From the NCBI RefSeq assembly GCF_032118995.1, contig NC_092669.1, forward strand, positions 4,463,501-4,527,500: a DNA stretch of 64,000 nt, read 5' to 3'. The translations under genes were made by a program, and so were the position numbers. Below the pieces are notes generated by a model, which ran no database searches, was not told the DNA's origin, and saw only the letters and a program-made list of their open reading frames with translations. This document shows, in pieces, positions 1-11,600 of this stretch. Origin of the DNA: Asterias amurensis (taxonomy: Eukaryota; Echinodermata; Asteroidea; Forcipulatida; Asteriidae). How positions within the stretch are numbered: the first letter of the stretch is position 1; every line of letters begins with the position of its first letter.

Positions 1-488
1 TTGTGATTCTTTAAAGCTACTGTTAATCCAAACTTATAATTGATTTGACTTATATACTCAAGTATATTCTTACTTGTTTTGCTTTGCTGATCTCATTATG
101 TATTTGATCTGTAATGCAATCTGTATTCATGTAATTTAATCTAATTTCAAACTATTGGTTCAAGGTTAACATTGTATTGTGCATTTTCTTTATTTGTTTT
201 GCTGTTAATATTTTCAGCGTGTTTGTAATTATGAGGAGTGGTCTAGTGTGGAAAAAAAATCCTCCGTGAAAAAAAAAAGTGAATGTTTGATTCATCTTTG
301 TTTTTTCCTCGTTGCCATGCAAAAAATGTGCAATCAGGTTTTTTTCCTCACTATTTTCTCGTGACCAAAAGGCCGATCGATCTCAAACTTCTACAGGTTT
401 GTCAGTTTATGGTGGATAACATAAAGTGTTATATACACTGCCAGCAACTTTTTTGTTAGAAAAACCGATTCTGTAAATCAAGTGACAG

Positions 489-630
489 AATAAAAGGGTA
501 GTGACTCGTTCTTAAACGGCCGTTTAAAACCACGAAGGGTCGTGGCCGTGCGATAGAAGCCTCTATCGCACGGCCACGACCCTGCAAGGTTTTAAACGGC
601 CGTTTAAGAACGAGTCACTACTCTTTTATT
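489..630. repeat. Near-perfect hairpin in intron 2 of the left DUF4773-like gene
   Basis: Arms of about 65 bases pair around a 6-base loop near 557; the arms include CGGCCGTTTAA and GGCCGTGCGATAG. The matching intron of the right copy lacks it, together with most of the 450-940 block, so it was probably inserted after the gene duplication. No coding content. Confidence 0.75.
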
Positions 631-942
631 CCCATAAACGCCATTTCGGTAAAAAGACGTAATAAAAACTCTGTGAAAACTTATCATATTTTTCCCGACG
701 TGGTGCATTTTTATGAGACAGTATTCGGATAAGTATTTATTTTGTGTGCGTATGCACCCACGTATCCAAAGGCTAAAATGGCGCGGCGCCAAATCGATCA
801 CTCCTGCGAACGAGGTTTTGGTCTTAACCCACACAAACGTACTCGAAAACATAAACAGACCCAGCTGATAATTATCAACCGTTTGATGCGATCTCCACCA
901 ATATGAATAGCGAAACTGTCTGAGGTATTTATGAATGTTATT

Positions 943-1326
943 TTAAAGGCAGTGGACACTATTGGTAATTGTGAAAGACAAGCCTTCACAGTTGGTGTAT
1001 CTCAACATATGCATAAAATAACAAACCTGTGAAGATTTGAGCTCAATCGGTCATCGAACTTGCGAGATAATGAACGGAAAAAACACCCTTGTCACACGAA
1101 GTTGTTTGTGTTTAGATGGTTGATTTCGAGACCTCAAGTTTTAAATCTGAGGTCTCGAAATCAAATTCGTGGAAAATTACTTCATTCTCGAAAACTATGA
1201 CACTTCAGAGGGAGCCGTTTCTCACAATGTATTATACCCTCAATCTCTCCCCATTACTCGTTACCAAGTAAGGTTTTATGCTAATAATTATTTTGAGTAA
1301 TTACCAATAGTGTCCACCACCTTTAA
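943..1326. mobile_element. Family-A TTAA MITE, complete
   Basis: Terminal inverted repeats of the form AGGCAGTGGACACTATTGG are flanked by TTAA on both sides. About 380 bp, non-coding. The right gene copy has the empty site (TTAA at 10418-10421). This is the reference copy for family A. Confidence 0.85.
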
Positions 1327-1365
1327 TAATATTTTCTTGTAATTGTTTTTATTCTTCAAACACAG

Positions 1366-3051
1366 TTGAGCGTGGAGCGACAGCGTACGGAGATTGCTCA
1401 GTGACGGGTGATGTCGGGACCTGCAGTGGCGGCATCTCAGTTCCAGTGAACCTTGGGTTTTGGAAGACGACTATCAAAGTCGACGGTAATTAGTCTGATG
1501 TTTCTGAGTTTGGGTTCGAATCCCGGTCATGACACTTGTGTCCTTGAGCAAGATGTTTTACTATAATTGCCTTTCCTCCCAGGGGTATAAATGGGTACCT
1601 GTGAGGGTAGATGTTGCTATTGTGAATGACTAGCTCAGAGCGCGGTAACTCACAGCACCGGCTGTTTAATCACAATGGAGAGCTTACAGCGCGGTGTAGC
1701 TACGGGGACGGTACACTCATCCTCGATCCCAGAAGATGTGTTGAGTCAGTTTCTGGCGTTTATTCACGAGCCTTGTCAGATCATGGATGTAGAAATATTT
1801 CTACCTCCATTCAGGCTATGGCAGTATAGAGCTGCGTGAGCGCTACCTACGACCGTTGCATGTGTATAATCGCACTGTGACTGTTGCATGAACGGCAGAC
1901 AAAATAATGGGCAGCGCCTAACGACTTGTTATCAAGTCTAACCACCGTTTTGCTGTTCAAAACAAACGTCTCTCTCTCTAGTCGACCGGGGTCGGAATCA
2001 TGTTGAGGCTCGTCCATCCCTGTCTATCTCTCATTAGGTTGGGAAGATCAGCTGGAAGCACTCCGATGTCCCAACTATATCTGTATAGCAATAACTTCTT
2101 CTGTCTTCCCTTATCCCTCCTTCCATGTGTTGGTGACCAGTTGATGAGCTGAGAGACAGGTTCTTTGATGTTTCTATAAGAGTGCCCTGCTAGTCTCAAA
2201 CGATGCTGTCGCATTTTGATGGATAGTTTTGGTTCATTGCCATACAGTTCTGTATTTTGTCATGTGTTGACTCCAGTGAACATTTAGGCATTTCCGCAGA
2301 GGTTTTGTGAAGCACCCATCCAATTTCTCTTCGACTTCCCTTGTAACAAACGCTCACCTGATATTAACATTCTTAGTGACAATTTTATTTGTCTGTATTT
2401 TTTTCCAGCTGAGCTAACTGTTGACTACATCCCGGAGAACTACGGCGTCTACATAACGTTGAAAGTCAACGGGGACACAGTCGTTAGCCAGGAAGTGTCA
2501 GGTAAGCCAATAATCTTGTCTTGTTTGCCCCGATATTGACCATTCACAAGTATCAAATCTGGCAACTATCCTTCTAGCTCAACTTAACATTTATCCTTTA
2601 AGGCTTTTAGAACATCTTTCCTTTTAACTCTGCCTAAAATATCTTTCGGACTTCGCCTAACATCTGTCCTTCTAGCTCTGCCTAACATTATTTCTAGCTT
2701 CGCCTAACATCTATCCTTCTAGCTCTGCCTAACGTATCTTTCTAGCTTCGTCTAACATCTTGCCTTTTAGCCCCGCCTAACACACATCCGACTACTTTAG
2801 CTTTTAGCTCCGCCTAACATAGTATTATCTTAGTACTGCCTATTACTTATTATTATTTTTTCCCCGTTTTTTTTTCTCCAGCTAAAAACCCACCATATCT
2901 GTGCTTCGGTGTTGCGAAGTTCCTGACCGTATGTCTGAAAATTTCAGACATCGACATAAGTGGTAACGACTTTCACGGATGCTTCGGTATTGTAGGCAGG
3001 GTCGCATTTATCGACGTTGCGAACTTGAACCTTGGATGCATCGACGTCTAA
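1366..3051 (+). CDS. DUF4773-like secreted cysteine-rich protein, left tandem copy (exons 3-5; 5' part outside window)
   Basis: Three coding exons are seen: 1366-1485, 2409-2501 and 2882-3051 (stop TAA 3049-3051), all with AG/GT borders and phases 1-1-1 identical to the complete copy at 8640-12295. The readable product includes YGDCSVTGDVGTCSGG, LTVDYIPENYGVYIT, SAKNPPYLC and ends LNLGCIDV. Six cysteines and the order (Y-x-PE-x-x-G, then NPP-x-x-C, then F-H-x-C, then LGC near the end) match my memory of DUF4773, a small extracellular domain of unknown function. Exons 1-2, with the signal peptide, lie left of the window: base 1 already aligns with intron 2 of the other copy, about 40 bases past its donor. 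Intron 2 carries a hairpin and a family-A MITE, intron 3 a SINE and a LINE remnant, intron 4 a minisatellite. The exon structure is sure; the family name is from memory. Confidence 0.85.
1495..1720 (+). repeat. SINE-like tRNA-derived fragment
   Basis: GGTTCGAATCCCGGTC resembles a Pol III B box. It is followed by a body (gtgtccttgagcaagatg, then ggggtataaatgggtacctg) that recurs in pieces at 35,075-35,140 and, on the other strand, at 18,370-18,655 and 38,860-38,960. Both ends are degraded. Confidence 0.55.
1975..2260 (-). mobile_element. LINE ORF2 C-terminal remnant
   Basis: The minus strand encodes RLRLAGHSYRN, then EPVSQLINWSPTHGRR and later LMRDRQGWTSL. This is the characteristic end of an RTE/RTE-X-like reverse transcriptase protein as I recall it. 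Only the last 80 or so residues remain. It lies in intron 3 of the left gene and is absent from intron 3 of the right copy. Confidence 0.7.
2565..2850 (+). repeat. Minisatellite in intron 4 of the left gene
   Basis: About nine degenerate units of 25-35 bases built on 'ccttctagctctgcctaaca' and 'tttctagcttcgcctaacat'. The right copy's intron 4 keeps only two or three units (about 11,410-11,525), so copy number differs between paralogues. Confidence 0.75.
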
Positions 3052-4200
3052 AAACAAACCAAAAACAAACAAAAACCGGTGTTTCCCCCCTAAAAACAAA
3101 CTTATCGGTAACTTTCCCCTTATGACACATGACGTTTAGATTATTCCTTACATATACTACACTACACCCTAAAAACAGTGTTTTAGCTTTCAAAACAATT
3201 GATTCAAAAAAAAAAAAACTTAAGCTTTGCACCCACTTGTTTTACATGTATAACCTAATACACGTTCAGATTCTTGTGTGTGTTTGTACGAACCATTTTG
3301 AGCAGGTGTCAAAATAATGATAAACACATTCATTTAAACATGTTTAAAAAGTGAGTACGACATAACTAAACACAGTTTTAAAAGGAGTGTGTTATTTACA
3401 GCATCTTATAGTTTAAAATTGATACAATATAACAGCATTACAGACCCACACTTGTGAAAAATCAAACAAACCCTGGATCTTGATCTAGTGATAATTAACT
3501 CTAAACGTGTATACTTTGGACAAGATTTTGCTTACAACTATTACTGTATCTCGATTAAGAAATTAAACTAAGCAATGGTGACCTTATAGGTTCTTTAATG
3601 CTTTTTTTAAATTAATGATTCATTATTCCATGATTGTGTTACCTTTTTAAAAACCCTCCTCTGCACACACAGACTTGACTTATCCGGGTCCTTTTAGGTC
3701 ATAATTCGGGTTAGCTTGACTTGCAGTTTGTATCAAAGTGACCCAGAAATGGGTCAACTTACTGACGCAGATTCTGAGGAAACATCCTTTGTCATTTCTG
3801 ATCTGGAAATATTTTGAGTGTTGTGACTCGCTAGAAGAGGGTTTTAATCGATTGTTAATATTTGGCATCACATTCAGTTGATATTATTAACAATAATCAA
3901 ATCTAAAAGACGTTATGTATACTGTAGAACCATGGTAGAACACTCGGGTTAGTAAGCGATTTAAAAGTTTGAAAGACAAATCCTCAACATGCCTGAAACA
4001 TTTTCTTCTGGAGCGTCTAACCTTTTTTTTCTTCAAAGAAGTAGTGCCTACTATAGAATGTTCAAAAGATCCCCCAACTTGTAATTTTTCTAGTGACACT
4101 GACCGTTAAATCAAAGTTGACATAATCTTTTTAAGAACTTTTGTAAAGTTTTCTTAACTGTACTTTACATCGTCTCAGTAGCCAAATAAATAAAAATGAT
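3052..4200 (+). other. 3' UTR of left DUF4773-like gene, ending at overlapping AATAAA signals
   Basis: Non-coding sequence after the stop, ending at two overlapping AATAAA motifs (4185-4194). It aligns through most of its length with the 3' UTR of the right copy, which supports it being transcribed and duplicated with the gene. It includes a short degenerate copy of a 'gacccagaaatgggtc' repeat (about 3690-3790). Confidence 0.6.
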
Positions 4201-4484
4201 AACAATGAAAAAACCGGTTTGATTTTTGTTTTAAGTACTGTTGATCACGGTTAGTTTGATTCATACACGCAGAAATACAGGAAGTTCACACTGTCTTTCT
4301 GATTAGGCTGAGAGGGGAGCAAAACTAACTTTTGGTCTCCATTTTTAGGTTTAGATTATGTAGCCTGAGTTTCAGTTTAAACTTCTTGTATGGTGCTGCA
4401 AATTGGTGCTGAACGGAAACACCTTCGGTCAAACAGCTCCTGTTCACCATACTTTGTAGTGCCAAGAACAAGTCACATCACTTT

Positions 4485-4712
4485 TTCTGATAGAGCTAGT
4501 CTTGCCCCTAGACGATATTACTCGATATTGGATATAGTGTACTGCGCTCAGTTGTAACTCACTAAAGCGCGCCCTCCTTTGACTGGTTTGTGGGGCAAGA
4601 CTAGTCTCCGGCTTAGTATAGCTCGCCAGACTACGCCGCCCGACTAGCTCACAGTACACCATCCAATATCGAGTAATATCGTCTTGGGGCGAGACTCTTG
4701 GGGCAAGACTAT
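4485..4712. repeat. Foldback element with 23-bp inverted arms
   Basis: 4513-4535 (starting gacgatattactcgatatt) is the exact reverse complement of 4661-4683, and looser pairing extends outward (tcttgccccta / ttggggcgaga). A likely hairpin MITE next to the end of the duplicated block. Confidence 0.6.
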
Positions 4713-4719
4713 GGGGGCA

Positions 4720-4850
4720 AGACTATGATAGAGCCTTCTCGGTATATGGACCCAAGCTCTGGAATAAACTTCCAAATCACTTCAGGGACACAACATCATT
4801 CAACACTTTCAGGAAACTTCTTAAAGCCCACGTTTCAGGGCCCATTTCCA
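4720..4850 (+). mobile_element. CR1/L2-like LINE C-terminal fragment
   Basis: One frame reads DRAFSVYGPKLWNKLPNHF, then a stretch ending TFRKLLKAH. This is the conserved tail of CR1/L2-type ORF2 proteins. About 40 codons remain, with no reverse transcriptase core. Confidence 0.65.
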
Positions 4851-5040
4851 TTTAAAGCTGCTTTATTAAGCAGAAAAAGGGAGGAGCTAAGCACCTTTAA
4901 ACTATGCTACCATGCATAATAGGGTTACCAGCCAAGCTACAATGTCACATGAACAAATTAATGTGTGACTTGTATCCTGCTCATTTCTGCTTAGCAGACA
5001 ATTTTGCAAAACGTTCTTCTCAAGCAGCTCTGTGAAATTT

Positions 5041-6096
5041 TGGCCCGGGCTTATCATTGGCCATCCTTAAACTTTTTAGGAGCACAAAACCCAAAACTGC
5101 TAATTTGCGATAAAGGGTTATTCCATTACGACTCAGCCCTCGCAAGTTCCTCTCATTATGCACACACAATGGGCGCGAAAAGAGAAGCAATATATGGACA
5201 CGTTGCATTGGATCGGGAGTGTTTGTATGCACATTCAAACCGGGGACCTATAACAAAAGGGACAATGGGTCCACGGTTACTATCTCAAAAGAAATACAAT
5301 GGGGTCCACAGTTGCTATCACAATTCAAAGAGTTGAACAAAGGTGGTTCCCCGATTGCAGGCGTTTACACACTTGTGTGTTGTGAGTTGATCTTTTTTGA
5401 AAAAGCGTTTGAAAACCGTTTGTTATGAAATACCTACGGTTAGATAGATAGTTGTTTAAAATTAGAATATCATGATCCACACAAACATGCCTCGAAAGTA
5501 CGGTTGTTCTTTTTACTCTCTGCGAAACTCCGTGTAAAATGCGTGCAAGGTCAAAGGTTCAATTGTACCGACTGGACACCAGCCCAAGGCTGTGGTTTAA
5601 GGCGTGATTCACGGGTCTCGAAGTGTGACGTCAGATGTTCAGGCTAGGGTTGTAGTTGGCCATACCAATTCTTATTACAAAAAAAACCATATTTTTTCCA
5701 CAGCTTAGCCCTTTCCACACCTCTCTATTCCCCGGGGATGCTCCGGGCTTGCCCCGGGAATAAAGTCCGGTATCCCAGGAAATTCTCTGCCGAGATTCGG
5801 TCCCTATACGGGAAATCAAACGCGTGGGCTTGAGGAGGATGACTCAAAAGAGGGCGCTATCAAAAAAAGTTTGCACACTGTATAGACCTTTTCGCAAATA
5901 CCGGGGCGCGCGCGTAAAGCCATGGAATTAGGTGCATTGTGGTCTTGCTGGTATCCAAATTTGATCCATATATATCCCACAATGCACCTCAACAGTCTGC
6001 GCTTGCGCATTGGTGTTTGCGATAAGGTCTATGCCATAATGGGGGAGGGAACCGAATCTCCGCCCACTCCGGCCTTTTCACACTAGGATCGCTTAA
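5041..6096. other. Intergenic stretch without a recognised gene
   Basis: Only short scattered reading frames without splice signals. About 5690-5790 has a CCCGGG/CCGGG-rich segment similar in style to 57,640-57,880, and 5880-6010 is a loose inverted repeat (aatgcacc / ggtgcatt). Probably old repeats. Confidence 0.4.
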
Positions 6097-7058
6097 TTAA
6101 AGGAACACTTTGCCTTGGATCGGTCGAGTTGGTCTTTGAAAAGCGTCTGTAACAGTTTGTTATAAAATGCATATGGTTAGGAAGATGATTTAAAAGTAGA
6201 ATACAATGATTCACACAAACTTGCCTCGAAATTGCTTGGTTTTCCATTTACTTTACGAACTAACACGGTCGGCCATTTATGGGAGTCAAACATTTGACTC
6301 CCATAAATGACCGACCGTGTTTGTCGATGATATAAAAGGAAAACCATGCAATTTCGAGTGATACTTGTGTGGATCATTATATTCTACTTTTAAAATATAT
6401 TTCTAATCATATGCATTTCATAACAACTGTTTCAAACACTTTTCAAAGACCAACTCGTCCGATCCAAGGCAACGTGTTCCTTTAAGGAACACGTTGCCTT
6501 GGATCGGTCGAGTTGGTCTTTGAAAAGCATTTGTAACCATTTGTTATAAAATGCATATGGTTAGAAAGATATTGTCAAATTAGAATATGCATTTTATACA
6601 AAAAGGGTTACAAACGCTTTTTATAGACCAACTCGTCCGATCCAAGGCAACGTGTTCCTTTAAAGGAACACGTTGCCTTGGATCGGTCGAGTTGGTCTTT
6701 GAAAAGCATTTGTAACCATTTGTTATAAAATGCATATGGTTAGAAAGATATTGTCAAATTAGAATACAATGATCCACACAAACACGCCTCGAGATTGCAC
6801 GGTTTTCCTTTTACCTTGTCGACTAACACGGTCGGCCAATTATGGGAGTCATATTTTGGACTCCCATAAATGGCCGACCGTGTTAGTTCGCAAAGTAAAA
6901 GGTAAACCACGCAAGTTTGAGGCAAATTTGTGTGGATCATTGTATTATACTTTTAAAACATCTTTCCAACAATAATTTGTTTTATGCATTTTATAAAAAA
7001 AACGGTTACAAACAAAAGTATAGACCAACTCGTCCGATCCAAGGCAACGTGTTCTTAA
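6097..7058. mobile_element. Three family-C palindromic TTAA MITEs in direct succession
   Basis: Elements 6097-6485, 6482-6663 and 6660-7058 each begin and end with GGAACACGTTGCCTTGGATC or its complement and meet at shared TTAA tetramers. The outer two are about 390 bp and nearly fully palindromic, with an inner palindrome (acacggtcggccatttatgg); the middle one is a 180-bp deletion form. Open frames in them are shadows of the palindrome. Confidence 0.85.
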
Positions 7059-7282
7059 CCCTGTCTACCCTCATGCCCCGGCAAAATGTGAACAGACCCC
7101 AGGGTTAGCCACCCTGTCTCAAAACCCCGGGGTATACTTGAAATGTAACATGCAACCGGAAGTTCCGGTCCGCAACCTCGTGGACTTAGGGACAAAGTGT
7201 GAAAGTTCGCCAGGGTAACTGTGGGGTGAAAATAAAGTCCCTGACTGTATTACACGGGGATAATAGATACAGTGTGAACATG

Positions 7283-7520
7283 GCCCAATTTCATAGAGCT
7301 GCTAAGCACACAAATTTGCTTAGCATTAAATTTCTTCCTTGATAAAAACAGGATTACCAACCAAATTTCCATTTGTTGCATATTGCTTGTTACTGATATT
7401 CAGCTGTTGTTCGCTCATCTTAAAAATCATGTGGAAATTTGGTGGGTAATCCTGTTTTCATCGAGGCAGAAATTTTCATGCTAAGCAAATTGTTGTGCTA
7501 AGCAGCTCCATGATTGGGCC
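7283..7520. mobile_element. Family-E palindromic MITE
   Basis: Ends 'gcccaatttcatagagctgc' and, inverted, 'agcagctccatgattgggcc'. About 240 bp, folding on itself. Further copies lie at 58,310-58,568 and 58,688-58,928; partial ones at 7570-7700, 17,660-17,865, 51,330-51,572 and 52,865-52,965. Confidence 0.75.
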
Positions 7521-7814
7521 TAGAGCTCTAGAGCTATAGTTATTTCCCGGGGACTTCATAAAGGCCCAGGGCCCAAATATATAAAGCCTGATCACAAAAA
7601 ACTTGCTCAGCATAGAAAAGTATTGCTGGTAAGAAACAGGTTACCAGCCAAAATTACATTGAGTTAGAATTATTGTGACTGGTGCTCAACTCATTTTTTG
7701 CTTAGCATAGTAATTGGTCAAGCAATATTATCTTATGGTGGCCCTGAAGGGACATCGCATAATTATTGCAGATATGTGCGCACACGTATGCAATGTCGTG
7801 AAATGAATTTTGGT

Positions 7815-8150
7815 ACTTTTTGTAACACAATACACAATGAAAGTGAACCTTAATGTAGAAAGTGTACCTTAAAGTATTAGTTGCTGAGGTGCTGTAGTTT
7901 TTGAGAAATGAGTAAAACACTGTACTAATGAAAATACGTTTTTACAAGCTAAATTTATTATCGTCTCATGATCACTGAGCGGTGATTTTTTCATGACATT
8001 GTTTTACTCATTTCTCAAAAACTACAGCACCTCAGCAGGTAATATTTTCAGAGAAGCTTTCTACTATCATTATCTTCAATATGTGTACGTTTTAAATGTA
8101 AATCTGTGGACATTGTGTTTTCTGTCCTACTAAAAGTACATAAACCCTTC
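7815..8150. mobile_element. Family-D palindromic MITE, worn copy
   Basis: Inner arms 'catgacattgttttactcat', 'aaactacagcacctcagc' and 'gtaaatctgtggacattgtg' match family D (see 20,979-21,340). The left end is decayed. About 400 bp upstream of the right DUF4773-like promoter. Confidence 0.65.
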
Positions 8151-8528
8151 ATGAAATATGGCCCCGGTCCATAAAACAAAAAGTGTCGTTGCAAACAAAC
8201 CTTCAGTTTCATGATGTTGCTCCAAAAATTTATAGACGTGCACCCAAGGTTTGCTTTGTACGGCGTCTTGGGGTAGATAAACAATAAATAAGAAATTGCG
8301 GGTAACCAGATGTCCTTACTTTCAAGATCAGATCCGGCCAATCCAGGACACATTCGAAAAATGCGGGTTATATTTTCACTCCTTGCATTTCTAAATAAGT
8401 ATAATTAAATAGAATAAATATAAATGAACAAGAAAGAAAAACAAAACAACAACAAAACAAGAACAAAGCAAACAGACCACGAAGATACCAAGCAAACCCA
8501 TACCCTCACACTCGAAACATGAAGCCTT

Positions 8529-8535
8529 TATAAAG
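8529..8535 (+). promoter_or_regulatory. TATA box of the right DUF4773-like gene
   Basis: TATAAAG followed directly by GGCGCC lies 105-111 bases before the first ATG, placing transcription start near 8560 and giving a short 5' UTR with no sign of an intron. The left copy's promoter is outside the window. Confidence 0.6.
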
Positions 8536-8639
8536 GGCGCCGTTCACACTGACAAATCATAAACCAATTTAGCCAAGAAAGTGGTTTTTGAAATCAGTTT
8601 TTGAGTTCTACCTTCGATTCAGAAGATTCTTATCCCATC

Positions 8640-11600
8640 ATGATGAGTGGGTTCTTGAAGTTTGCCTTCGTGCTGGGCATGTGTGCCGTCGCTGTGACTG
8701 CCAAGTCCGTACAGGTTTGTCATTTTGTTTTCATTTTATTTAGGGCCTATAATATTGTTTCAGACATGTGCCATATTATTTCGCCCCATCCTACTCGGTG
8801 TTCATAATCTTCCTTTGGTTTTTGAACTATTTGATTGCTAAAATCGTACAAATTTAGCCTCAATCAAACCCACCTGTGACAACAAGTATTTTCAAAAGCT
8901 GGTACAGTGTTTTTGAGATACTACCGACGCTTCTCCGCGGCCATGTCGACTCTGGAAGGCATAATAATATAATGGATTGCACAATCTCGAATTCAATTAA
9001 TATATTATTTAAGTGAGAAATTAGCTTTTTTCAAAAACTACGTTACTTTAGAGGGAGTCGTTCCTCACATTGTTTTATACTATCAACAGCTCTCTATTTC
9101 TCATACCAAGTAAGTTTTTATGGTAACAATTATTTTGAGTTATTACCAATAGTGTCCATTGCTTTTAAGAGTGATGGTTACCAAACGTATTTCTGTATAA
9201 GGGAATCAATGTGTAGTGAAGAGGTTTTCAGCTAGTGGTTTAATCCCAACGATTAAACTGATTATTCTTCTTAAATGTTTCTCTTTTCTTGTAATGGTTG
9301 ATGGTGACTTTGATTGTTTGTAGATCCAAGATGTCGAGAGCTTAGAGATGACTGCAGAGGAAGAGGAATTCTTCTTGAAGATGATGACGGTTGCACAGAA
9401 GGCCAACTACATGTACGGTCTGAGCTCGGACGCTCCTTTGTGTAAGTGCATGGCGCCTTTGATGTCTTTCTTTCTGTCTTTAAGTGATCCTTTAAATCTA
9501 CTGCAAATCCAAACTTATAATTGATTTAATTTATATATTACTTAGGTAAATGTATATAGGATTTGAGGCATTGCATGGTGAGGTATCAATGTATATTTGA
9601 TTTGCGGTAACACCATGTGTGTATCTACTTGCCAGGTAGAGTTGTTTTTAGGGAACTGTCTTGCTTTATTCTACTGCCGCGGAGTAGATAATCGGAGGTT
9701 CGGGAGACTTCTCAGTTCCGAAAAGAACTGTCCTGCTTTTTAACTATTACCAGGGCGGATGGTATAGAAAATACTACTTTAGCTTATAGGATCGTAATTA
9801 ACTGTCCTGCCGCGGAGTCAGTTCTGAATTGGTCTCAACGTTTCGACTAGCTTGCTCTAGTCATCGTGTTATTTTCCTCTGCTGATCTCATCTGTATTTG
9901 ATCTGTGATGTTGTTTTATTGTCTAATGTTGTGTAGTTAAATATCTGCATTATATGATAATGTAATCTGTATTAATGTAATGTAATCTAATTTCGCCTCT
10001 GGAATTTTATCGCTCAGTGAGCGTTTTATTCCTTTTTGTGTTGCCTCGATGTTTTCTTGTAACCCAGATGATTTGTCTGTTTTGTGGTGGATAAAATAAA
10101 GTGCTTAAAGGCAGTGAACACTATTGGTTATTACTCAAAATAACTATTAGCATAACAACTTACTTGGTAACCAGTAATGGGGAGAGGTTGATGGTATAAA
10201 CGCATTTTGAAAAACGGCTCCCTCTGAAGTGGAGTAATTTTCCACGAATTTGATTTCGAGACCTCATATTTAGAAAACAGGTTTTTTTACAGGTTTGTTA
10301 TTTTATGCGTAATTATGTTGAGATATACGCCAAGTGAGAAGACTGGTCTTTGGCAATTACCAATAGTGTCCAGTGTCTTTAATACACTGCACGCAATTGT
10401 TGTGTAATGTTCTTATTTTAATAATTTTCTTTTAATTATTTTTATTCTGCAAACCCAGATAATCGTCAAGTGACTGGTTACGGAGAATGTTCAGTGACAG
10501 GAGATGTCGGGACCTGCAGTGGCGGTATCTCCGTTCCAATCGACGTAAAAATTTGGAAAACGGTTGTCAAAGTCGACGGTAATAAATAGTCTGATGGGGT
10601 GTTTTAACTTTATTTATTCTTAATGGTACAGACCATTTGCTACAAGAATGACTTTTTGTGCAGTGCACATTCTAAAAACTCCCGGTCAGAAGTGATCCGG
10701 ATTTGGGTCCCAGGGGGCCAGACCCATTTCTGGGTCTATTTGACCCGGGATCCGTGTCAATGTGACCCGGAATCCGTGCCATTGTGACCAGCAATTTTGT
10801 TAAAAGCGGGGATTTTGACTCGGAGTCCTCCAGGTCAAACTGACCCAGAAATGGGTCTGGCCCCCTGGGACCCAAATCCGGGTCACTTCTATTATAAGAT
10901 TGAGAAACACAATAAAGAGTTTGAGTGGCCTAGCTTATCAACTGGCACTGGTCCAAGCTATGGGGATTTCCCCGTGGATTTGCATTGACCAATGCCTGAG
11001 TGTGGGGACTAGGCCTTGTTTTTTGTTTACACTTACATACATATTTTGGATACAAGCGCAGTATTTGGGATTTTTTTTTTACTATCTCTTGACCATCTCA
11101 AAGGTGTTGGGCATGCTCAGAGTCCTTTTTGCGGCATATAGTCCCCAATCTGTGTGTGTACACCTATTGCAGCGTGTTTCGGTCTGCATTACCGAAACGC
11201 AGGGTTAAAAACTAAGTTCACCTGTAGTAATATTTATATTTTCTGTGATTTTTTTTCTTTATCTTTTTCCAGCTGTGCTAACTGTTGACTACATCCCGGA
11301 GAACTACGGCGTTTACATCACCCTGGTAATCAATGGGGACACAGTCATCGACCAAGAAGTGTCAGGTAAGCCAAGAATCTTGTCTTGTTTGCCCCAGTAT
11401 TGACCCTTCACAAGTATCAAATCTGGCATCTATCCTTCTAGCTCAACTTATAATATATCCTTTTAGCTTTTAGAACATCTTTCCTTTTAACTCTGCCTAA
11501 AATATCTTTCTAACTCCCCTAAGATCTTTTCGTTTGCTTACGGTTAGCAGCGCTATGAAATGGAAATCGTGCAGTAAGCATAAATCGGCCGCTATAAGCA

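Noticed and set aside
2565-2850. CRISPR-like regular repeats (also considered for 41,570-41,745 and 46,080-46,620)
   Set aside because: Degenerate units without unique spacers, inside eukaryotic introns and a probable 3' UTR: minisatellites.
5004-5428. 110-aa and 69-aa plus-strand frames
   Set aside because: No splice signals, composition like surrounding worn repeats, and an antisense frame of similar length.
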